Positions 6,239 to 11,378 of a stretch of 11,378 nucleotides of DNA are shown here, in pieces (position 1 is the stretch's first letter; every line of letters starts with the position of its first letter). Both the position numbers and the translations under genes were made by a program. The stretch lies in contig PUOG01000256.1 in the NCBI GenBank assembly GCA_003552745.1, positions 1 to 11,378 on the forward strand, in the 5' to 3' direction. Below the pieces are notes generated by a model. It made no database searches. It was not told the DNA's origin and was given only the letters and a program-made list of their open reading frames with translations. This DNA comes from Spirochaetaceae bacterium. Its GTDB lineage: Bacteria > Spirochaetota > Spirochaetia > DSM-27196 > SKKC01.

Positions 6239-6505
6239 ATGCGCATTTTTCAGTTTTTCGGTCGGTCCAGTGTCAGCATTCCCCATGACGTGCGGCACCG
6301 TTTGCAGGAGGCCGGAGCCCGGCAGATGTTCGAACGGCGACCGGTCACCGAACAGAAACGGAACCTCCAGTGGATAGGGAAGGCCCAGGATGAGGCCGCC
6401 CGCCGCGAACGCATCGATCGGCTGATCGACTCATTGAAACGCGAGTCGCAGTACCAGACCAGCCGCTGGACGTACGGATTCGGTGGCCGGCGCACTTCGG
6501 CGTAG
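6239..6505 (+). CDS. Small OmdA (YdeI C-terminal)-like protein
   Basis: This 88-residue protein resembles the C-terminal OmdA part of the YdeI / bacteriocin-protection family. It has an IPHD start to the domain (14-17), a helix with FERRPVTEQKRNLQWI (31-46), and then KAQDEAARRERIDRLIDSLK (48-67), which matches the family pattern of W-I-x-x-A-K followed by R-x-x-R-I and a terminal helix. Full-length YdeI proteins are about 190 residues with an N-terminal domain that is absent here, so this is a stand-alone or shortened form. I chose the ATG at 6239 because GGAG at 6227-6230 lies eight bases upstream. A GTG at 6185 would add 18 residues but has no ribosome-binding site. The last 20 residues are rich in Arg, Gly, Tyr and Ser. 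It is convergent with the GH4 gene, separated by 17 bases. Molecular function is not established; the homology call rests on motif memory. Confidence 0.6.
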   Translation: MRIFQFFGRSSVSIPHDVRHRLQEAGARQMFERRPVTEQKRNLQWIGKAQDEAARRERIDRLIDSLKRESQYQTSRWTYGFGGRRTSA

Positions 6506-6522
6506 AATAGTCCCTGGCCGGC

Positions 6523-7866
6523 TCACCGGTAGTGTGCGACCATCTCGCTATGGTACGGCATGGCAAGCAGGTCACGCAGGAAATCGGCCGCCTGAGCCTC
6601 CGACCGTGTCCATGGGTCCATCATAATCAGCTGAAGCAACGCCTCTTTCGATCCGGAGGCGAACGCAGATAGTTCCATCTCGACGCTCGCGATCCGGTCT
6701 CGGAGCAGAAAGGCGGTAATCGGCGTCGGCAGGCCGTCGGTGGGAATACCCTCGATGCCTCGGCGGTCAATTCGAGCGGGCACCTCTACCTGGTAATCGG
6801 TGGGAACATCCGGCACCAGCGATCCGGCGTTCGGGATATTGACGATGATTTCGCGTTCGGTCCCGTTCAAAAGACTATCGACTAATGGAATGGTCATTTC
6901 GCTCGAAGGCGTTGCGCGGAAAAGGTCGGAGACCCGTTTCGACCGATCCTCGCGCAGCGCTCTCAGGCGTGCGATCGTGCTCTCTCCCGAGGAGAAGTGA
7001 TCCGCATACCACGCTTCCGGGTCTTCCTGCCATCTCCGTTCGGTTTCCGGTGAATCGTGGTACCAGTAGCCCCACGACCCGCCGCCGGGCGTGCACGTAT
7101 CTCCTATGGGAAATGCTCCGAAGCGACGGTACAGGTCGACGGACTTCGGTCCGAGGTGATCGCTCGAGCCGCGCGTTTGCCAATATGCCGGGGCATCCTC
7201 GGCGATCCACCGATCGATAAGCGGGAAGGCATCCTCTCCCTTATAATCGAACCTCGTGAGCCACAGGAAATGATTCACACCGGGGAGCTCGAAAGTAAGC
7301 TGCTCGGACTCGAGCCCGAGTACCTGCGCAAGATCGTACACGCCGCTGAAACCGTGACACATTCCGACGAGTCTCACGCCGGGGTATTTCCGCGTGAGGT
7401 ATGTGACCGCCGCCTGGACCGGATTCGCGACCAGAACGTGCCACGCATCCGGACAGAGCTCGAAGATGTCGCGCTGGATCGATTCGATCATGCGCAGCTG
7501 GTAGAAATTGATCCAGAACGCCTCGTCATGGACGATGTGCAGGCTACCGCCGAAGCGATACCCGTGTTTCCGGGCGATCTCCCATCCGTCTCGCAGTCGC
7601 GCATGCCCCGCGGCGAGCGCGGTGTTTATCACGATATCCGCGCCGGCCAGCGCCGCGCCGCGGTCGGTCGTTTTCTCTATCCGCAACGTCGCTCCCAACT
7701 CGCGGGCAAACCGATCGCACACGGTGTAGACTCCCTCGAGCCGTTCGGCGTCAATATCCATCAGCCAGATGCTGCTCTCCCGCAACCCAGGCATGAGGCA
7801 GATATCCTTGATGAAGTTGACCGAAAAGACGGCGCTGCCGGCGCCGATCAGTGCAATCTTCGGCAT
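6523..7866 (-). CDS. GH4 glycosidase, alpha-glucuronidase/galacturonidase-like
   Basis: This 447-residue protein is a glycoside hydrolase family 4 enzyme. GH4 members use NAD+ and a divalent metal to cleave glycosides by oxidation-elimination. The N-terminal Rossmann motif is IALIGAGSAVF (4-14). Metal and substrate residues expected for the family are visible: ANP (147-149), C170-H171 in MCHGF, and GVNHF (196-200). In GH4 the residues after Cys vary with specificity. From what I know, CHGF-type sequences go with uronidases, while CHS/CHE go with galactosidases and glucosidases and CN with 6-phospho-beta-glucosidases. A uronidase role is therefore likely but not proven. Start: ATG at 7866, with GGAG six bases upstream. 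It follows pfp by 60 bases on the same strand, so the two are probably cotranscribed. No signal peptide is seen, so it is cytoplasmic and acts on imported oligosaccharides. Confidence 0.87.
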   Translation of the reverse strand: MPKIALIGAGSAVFSVNFIKDICLMPGLRESSIWLMDIDAERLEGVYTVCDRFARELGATLRIEKTTDRGAALAGADIVINTALAAGHARLRDGWEIARKHGYRFGGSLHIVHDEAFWINFYQLRMIESIQRDIFELCPDAWHVLVANPVQAAVTYLTRKYPGVRLVGMCHGFSGVYDLAQVLGLESEQLTFELPGVNHFLWLTRFDYKGEDAFPLIDRWIAEDAPAYWQTRGSSDHLGPKSVDLYRRFGAFPIGDTCTPGGGSWGYWYHDSPETERRWQEDPEAWYADHFSSGESTIARLRALREDRSKRVSDLFRATPSSEMTIPLVDSLLNGTEREIIVNIPNAGSLVPDVPTDYQVEVPARIDRRGIEGIPTDGLPTPITAFLLRDRIASVEMELSAFASGSKEALLQLIMMDPWTRSEAQAADFLRDLLAMPYHSEMVAHYR

Positions 7867-7926
7867 GACACGCTCCTGATCTTCCTGGGAACGATCTCCG
7901 TGGGGATGAACGCGCCGCCGCGCACT

Positions 7927-9213
7927 CTACCGTCTCAGTGACTGCGGCACATACTCCGGCAGCAGTTTCTCCACGGTAACCGGCTCGATCCGGGCGAAGC
8001 GCTGCACGCCGTCGAGCAGCGGCGTCCCCGGCCAACCGTCGCCGATCAGCGGCCGTGCGTAGCGAACGAAGTCGTCGGTCACGTCGAGCTCGTCATCGCT
8101 GATCCACGACGCCGGAAGCACTCGCGCGCTGCGAGCCACCTCACCGAGCGGCACCTTATCGTAGTAGACCTCGTAGCCGGCCGCCCGGTCGCGTCGAAGA
8201 ATCGTCGCCATATAGCCGCTCTCACCGCCGATCGCGATCTCCACCGCCTTGCGTCCGACCTGATACGCCTCTTCGATATCAACCGGCGAGGCGAAGATCG
8301 ACGTGGAGCGCTGCAGCACACCGGGCACCTGTGCGGTGGCGCTGCCGCTTACCGGCAGTCCCACCTCATTCAGATGGTTGATGATTACCTGCGCGACGGT
8401 CGTTCGGCTCGCTCCGTACTCGATGTGACCGAACCGGTCGTGCGCCTCACCAAGGCTGCCCACATCGAACCCCTCGCTGACCACCACGATGCAGCGGCCG
8501 TCGCGGCGCAACCGGTCGGCGACGTTATCGGTCAGGCTCTCGAGGGTGTGAGAGCTCTCAGCGAGGTAGAGTTGCAGAGGAATGGACCGGTCCGGGTCGG
8601 CGAGCCGCGCGGCCGCCGGAATGAAACCGGCGTTGCGTCCCATCGCCTGGATAACGCTCACCGCCTCGGAGGTGTGCATGCCGCGGTTCTCCTCGTCGAG
8701 AATCTGGGTGATGTACGCCCAGTAGCGTGCAGCGCTGCCGTAGCCGGGGGTGTGATCGATCAGTCGGAACTCACCGTCGCCGAGATCGTTGTCGATCGTC
8801 TTCGGCACGCCGGTGACGATCGTCTCCACGCCGCGCTCGGCGGCGAGCCCGGCGACCTTTTCGGCGGTATCCATCGAGTCGTTGCCTCCGATGTAGAAGA
8901 AGTAGCGAATGTCGTGCGCGGCGAATACATCAACGATTCGGTGGAAATCTTCCTGCTGACTCTCCCCCAGCTTGTACCGGCATGTGCCGATCGCGCCGGC
9001 CGACGGGGTCTGGCGCAGGCGCTGTCTCTCCTCTGCCGGCACACGATCGAGATCGATCAGCTCTTCGGTGAGGATGCCCTCCACACCGTGATTCGCCGCA
9101 TAGAGCGTATCGATGCTGCCGGGAAAGCTGTCGCGAGCGTCGATAACTCCCTGCAGGGAGGCGTTTATTACCGGCGACGGACCGCCGGACTGAGCGACGA
9201 TGGCATTCGGCAT
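7927..9213 (-). CDS. pfp: Pyrophosphate-dependent 6-phosphofructokinase
   Basis: This 428-residue enzyme converts fructose 6-phosphate and PPi to fructose 1,6-bisphosphate and Pi, reversibly, in glycolysis and gluconeogenesis. Visible motifs are SGGPSPVIN (9-17), GGND (109-112; D112 replaces the Gly of the ATP-type GGDGS), PKTIDND (137-143; K138 fits PPi use and D141 is the catalytic base), MGR (191-193), SEGF (246-249) and PGVLQRS (297-303). The D112/K138 combination points to PPi rather than ATP. The start is the ATG at 9213, because the conserved family N-terminus MPNAIVAQSGGPSPVIN begins there. The 43 codons upstream in frame look non-coding. No ribosome-binding site precedes it; TATACT (9226-9221) ends seven bases before the ATG, so the transcript may be leaderless. 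The GH4 gene follows after 60 bases. The gene is divergent from the YhhN-family gene. Confidence 0.93.
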   Translation of the reverse strand: MPNAIVAQSGGPSPVINASLQGVIDARDSFPGSIDTLYAANHGVEGILTEELIDLDRVPAEERQRLRQTPSAGAIGTCRYKLGESQQEDFHRIVDVFAAHDIRYFFYIGGNDSMDTAEKVAGLAAERGVETIVTGVPKTIDNDLGDGEFRLIDHTPGYGSAARYWAYITQILDEENRGMHTSEAVSVIQAMGRNAGFIPAAARLADPDRSIPLQLYLAESSHTLESLTDNVADRLRRDGRCIVVVSEGFDVGSLGEAHDRFGHIEYGASRTTVAQVIINHLNEVGLPVSGSATAQVPGVLQRSTSIFASPVDIEEAYQVGRKAVEIAIGGESGYMATILRRDRAAGYEVYYDKVPLGEVARSARVLPASWISDDELDVTDDFVRYARPLIGDGWPGTPLLDGVQRFARIEPVTVEKLLPEYVPQSLRR

Positions 9214-9226
9214 GGATGCAAGTATA
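9214..9226 (-). promoter_or_regulatory. Candidate -10 box of pfp, leaderless arrangement
   Basis: On the minus strand TATACT occupies 9226-9221 and is followed by seven bases, then the ATG at 9213. That distance puts the expected transcription start at or next to the A of the ATG. No convincing -35 box is visible at 16-18 bases. The absence of a Shine-Dalgarno sequence agrees with a leaderless mRNA. Confidence 0.4.
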
Positions 9227-9393
9227 GGCACGGAATCACCGATCGTGAGAAGCACACGGGGGACAGCGGGCGCCCGATTCGTGCATCCACGACACGGCTC
9301 GTACGGTGGCGTCCGATCCCCGCCACACTTCCCGCACCCCACGTTTTCCGCACTCGATACCGCGACAACCTCGTGTCACAATGGTATTCGCCT

Positions 9394-10038
9394 ATGGTTC
9401 CCATTCTATTCGCGTCGATTGTAATCGTGTGCGCTGCAGTACATATTCGAGTGAGCGCGCGCGCTCGCACATCCCCCGGTACCTACGTGAGCAAAGCGCT
9501 CGGCACCGTGGTGATCCTCGTCTTCGCGCTCTGGCCGACCGCCGCGTTGTCGCCGGTCTACCGGGCACTGGTGGCGACCGGGCTCGTGCTCTCTCTTGCC
9601 GGCGACCTCTTTCTCGTGCGCGCCGACAGGCATCTGCTCGCCGGCATGCTCGCTTTCTTCCTCGCTCATCTCATGTACATCGGCGCGTTTTTCTCGGAGG
9701 CGGGAGCACCGGCTCGGCTCGTGGTCATCCCGCTGGGGGCGCTGTACGGGGCGGCACTCATGTGGTTTCTGTGGAACGGTATGGGCGTCTATCGCCTCCC
9801 GGCGATCGCCTATACGGCGGTGTTGGTGGTCATGATCTGGGCGGCGTTCGAGCAGTATTCCTCGACGCCCGAGCCGCGGACACTTGCCGCGTTCGTCGGA
9901 GGGATCCTCTTTCTCATTTCCGATTCGGTTCTCGCCGTCGAGCAGTTTCGCACACCGTTTCGCTACTCACCTGCAATCGTCATGGCCACCTACTATGCCG
10001 CACAGTGGCTCATCGCGTTTTCGGTGCATATCGGCTGA
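9394..10038 (+). CDS. YhhN family integral membrane protein (lysoplasmalogenase-like)
   Basis: This 214-residue, very hydrophobic protein has about eight membrane segments (roughly 2-20, 33-50, 57-75, 79-100, 107-128, 135-152, 164-183 and 192-212). It carries the YhhN/TMEM86 marks: SLAGDLFL (67-74) with D71, FFLAHLMYIGAF (88-99) with H92, and GGILFLISDSVLA (169-181) with D177. Eukaryotic TMEM86B and some bacterial members hydrolyse the vinyl-ether bond of lysoplasmalogens. Whether this member does is unknown, although anaerobic bacteria can contain plasmalogens. The ATG at 9394 is chosen because the family begins at about this point. No clear ribosome-binding site is visible, and an in-frame GTG at 9373 is an alternative. 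The same frame is open far upstream, antisense to pfp, but that is a GC-rich artefact. It is divergent from pfp and convergent with the helical protein gene downstream. Confidence 0.82.
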   Translation: MVPILFASIVIVCAAVHIRVSARARTSPGTYVSKALGTVVILVFALWPTAALSPVYRALVATGLVLSLAGDLFLVRADRHLLAGMLAFFLAHLMYIGAFFSEAGAPARLVVIPLGALYGAALMWFLWNGMGVYRLPAIAYTAVLVVMIWAAFEQYSSTPEPRTLAAFVGGILFLISDSVLAVEQFRTPFRYSPAIVMATYYAAQWLIAFSVHIG

Positions 10039-10127
10039 CTGCGGAGGCACTGCGGTCTGTGTGCTGCCGCCGGGAAGACCGGGTACTACCGACCCGCGCA
10101 CTGCATGGAGGTCGGCGACCCAAGCGG

Positions 10128-10919
10128 CTACAGCGAGAATCCGCGCGTCCGTAACGTGGCGAGATAGTGATCGGAGAGAAAACCGAGCGAGCGCGTCGCC
10201 AGCTCGAACGAGTGCGAGAGTTCGAGCAGCACATCACGGCCTTCGACGTCGCGCCGCTCGGCGATCCGCGCGGCTTCCCGATAGTAGTGCCGGCCGCACT
10301 CACGGTAATCCTTCGCACTCGCCCGTCCGCGTGTCGGCGGGCGAAAATGACGTCCGGTCACCCGGTCGAATCGAAGCCGCTCGCCGTAGATACCGTTCAT
10401 GAACAGACAGACGTCGGCCACTCGCTTGAAAAGGGCATAACGCTCGCTCTCGTCGACATAGCGGCTGTAATCGAGCATAGATTCGATATCGAGCGTATTC
10501 AGGCGCATTCTCCGGAATACCCCGCGGCGCACCTCGGTGAGTCGGGTGAACTGATTCACGCGGACGAACGAAGCGAGCATAATCGCGAGATAGTCGAGGA
10601 GTTCTTCGTCATCGAGCAACGCGATCAGCTGCGCTGTATCGAAGATTATGGACATTCGCGATGTCGCCATCTCGTACGACCAGGCACGATTCGCGAGGTC
10701 GTCACGCTCACGCATCAGCATCGTCACGAAGAACAGATAGGGGGAAGCTGCGATTACCTCGTCACGCTCGTCGAGCAGACGATTGGAGAAGCGCCGGTCG
10801 CGGATCCGCCGCCGAACAGCCTCACGATCACCGCGCAGCCGACGTACATCGGCCGGCTCCTCTCCTGCGTACCTCGCAAGCAGCTGCAGATCGTTATGGG
10901 TGAGGTTATCCATCAGCAT
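10128..10919 (-). CDS. Unrecognised helical protein
   Basis: The protein has 263 residues and I do not recognise it with confidence. It looks all-alpha and soluble, rich in Arg, Asp, Glu and Leu. Notable stretches are MDNLTHNDLQLLARYAGEE near the start, SPYLFFVTMLMRERDDL (59-75), DEELLDYLAIMLASFVRVNQF (104-124), FKRVADVCLFMNGIYGERL (164-182), YRECGRHYYREAARIAE (205-221) and LLELSHSFELATRSLGFLSDHYL (231-253). No signal peptide or catalytic motif is evident. The pattern of a helix with VCLFMNG, then a YY-containing helix, then a hydrophobic terminal helix suggests a conserved bacterial family of unknown function. I chose the ATG whose first base is 10919 because GGGAGG lies five bases upstream. 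A longer in-frame ATG at 10943 lacks such a site. It is followed on the plus strand by the convergent YhhN gene and preceded by the pfkB-type gene on the same strand. Confidence 0.75.
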   Translation of the reverse strand: MLMDNLTHNDLQLLARYAGEEPADVRRLRGDREAVRRRIRDRRFSNRLLDERDEVIAASPYLFFVTMLMRERDDLANRAWSYEMATSRMSIIFDTAQLIALLDDEELLDYLAIMLASFVRVNQFTRLTEVRRGVFRRMRLNTLDIESMLDYSRYVDESERYALFKRVADVCLFMNGIYGERLRFDRVTGRHFRPPTRGRASAKDYRECGRHYYREAARIAERRDVEGRDVLLELSHSFELATRSLGFLSDHYLATLRTRGFSL

Positions 10920-11037
10920 AGCAACCTCCCGCTTGAGTTCCATTGTGCAGGCGGACCGCCCGCCGAGGCAAGCCCGGGCTCGATTTATCGAGGTTGATGT
11001 CGACAGCCGCGCCGCCGTGATTGCGCGCGAGGATCGA
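10920..11037. other. Intergenic region between the helical protein gene and the kinase gene
   Basis: It contains CCCGGG (10973-10978) beside CTCGATTTATCGAG (10979-10992), a 6-bp inverted repeat with a two-base centre. A second GC-rich inverted stretch (GGCGGACCGCC) lies nearer the helical protein start. No T-run follows on the minus strand, so no intrinsic terminator is supported. The repeat could be an operator, but nothing else backs that. Confidence 0.3.
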
Positions 11038-11378
11038 CTACAAGATCTCGAGATCCGTCTGTTCGCGAATCCGATCGAGCATCTCTTTCTCGATGCGCCC
11101 CGGCTTCCAGTCGAGACAATTCGCGGTCCCGGCCGCCACCCCCTCGACTACCGCTGTGGCGAACACTTCGTCGTCATCGAGAAGCCGGTGTCGATCGCCG
11201 CGTCGCCCGTCGCCGTCGGCTGTGGCGAGCACCGAGAGGATTCCCGAAGTCACCGAGTCGCCGCTGCCGATCGGATTCACCGCCTCGACCGCGGGCGGAC
11301 GGACGACCACCGAAATCCGCCCGTTCGTCGCCTCGGTCGGCTCGGCGCCGCGCGTGATCACCGACCAACGGATGCCGA
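11038..11378 (-). CDS. PfkB-family sugar kinase, C-terminal part (cut by window edge)
   Basis: The reading frame enters from the right edge and ends at TAG 11038-11040, giving about 113 residues of a ribokinase/PfkB-family kinase. The signature NPIGSGDSVTSGI contains the GSGD anion hole and catalytic Asp of the family. It is followed by VVEGVAAGTANCLDWKPGRI, the usual final helix and 'A.G..N....PG.I' pattern. The asparagine-proline before GSGD is typical of the FruK/LacC/tagatose-6-phosphate kinase group, so a phosphosugar kinase such as 1-phosphofructokinase is likely. The substrate-binding N-terminal half is outside the window. The insert between SVLA and DDEVFATAVVEG contains an Asp/Arg-rich loop (DGDGRRGDRHRLL). 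A 118-base gap separates it from the helical protein downstream. Confidence 0.85.
   Translation of the reverse strand, partial: GIRWSVITRGAEPTEATNGRISVVVRPPAVEAVNPIGSGDSVTSGILSVLATADGDGRRGDRHRLLDDDEVFATAVVEGVAAGTANCLDWKPGRIEKEMLDRIREQTDLEIL

Noticed and set aside
7057..7941. A 294-codon plus-strand open frame opposite the GH4 gene
   Set aside because: It is the antisense shadow of GH4, which has all its catalytic motifs on the minus strand.
8374..9393. A very long plus-strand open frame running antisense through pfp into the YhhN gene
   Set aside because: It is the mirror frame of the strongly supported pfp gene in GC-rich DNA; only the part from 9394 on has family motifs and membrane segments.

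Overview
The window is 11.4 kb of GC-rich, densely coded bacterial chromosome carrying about a dozen genes on both strands. It looks like a free-living member of the Spirochaetes. The pointers are a pyrophosphate-dependent phosphofructokinase of the GGND / PKTIDND type, a secreted lipoprotein with a relaxed lipobox, and the mix of sugar-acid enzymes. This is an inference from gene content only, since no rRNA or other marker lies in the window. I see no mobile element, CRISPR array, tRNA or rRNA.

Layout. (1) Positions 1-1695: an RraA-fold aldolase-like enzyme followed on the same strand by a GntR/FCD regulator. The sequence CATAACTGTTA occurs in front of both genes, in each case overlapping a plausible promoter, which suggests the regulator controls itself and the enzyme gene. 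(2) Positions 1765-3096, minus strand: a small two-helix membrane protein, then a DUF1848 protein with a C-terminal cysteine cluster. (3) Positions 3377-5083, plus strand: a VOC/glyoxalase-fold protein and a polysaccharide-deacetylase lipoprotein with a Pro-Glu linker. (4) Positions 5124-6020, minus strand: an SMP-30/gluconolactonase-type lactonase. It is divergent from a short OmdA-domain protein (6239-6505). The two share an AT-rich intergenic region where the -10 hexamers of the two strands coincide, and the lactonase leader contains an overlapping short ORF. (5) Positions 6523-9213, minus strand: PPi-phosphofructokinase followed by a GH4 glycosidase with a CHGF motif (uronidase-like), probably one operon. 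(6) Positions 9394-10038, plus strand: a YhhN-family membrane protein. (7) Positions 10128-11378, minus strand: an unrecognised helical protein and the C-terminal part of a PfkB-family kinase cut by the window edge.

Taken together, several genes fit the breakdown of sugars and sugar acids: GH4 uronidase-type hydrolase, lactonase, RraA-type aldolase, PfkB-type sugar-phosphate kinase and PPi-PFK. Only pfp-GH4 and perhaps rraA-gntR look like true transcription units; the rest is a mosaic of single genes. I found no clear previously undescribed multi-gene system. The observations most worth checking are the shared operator, the bidirectional promoter and the lactonase leader ORF.
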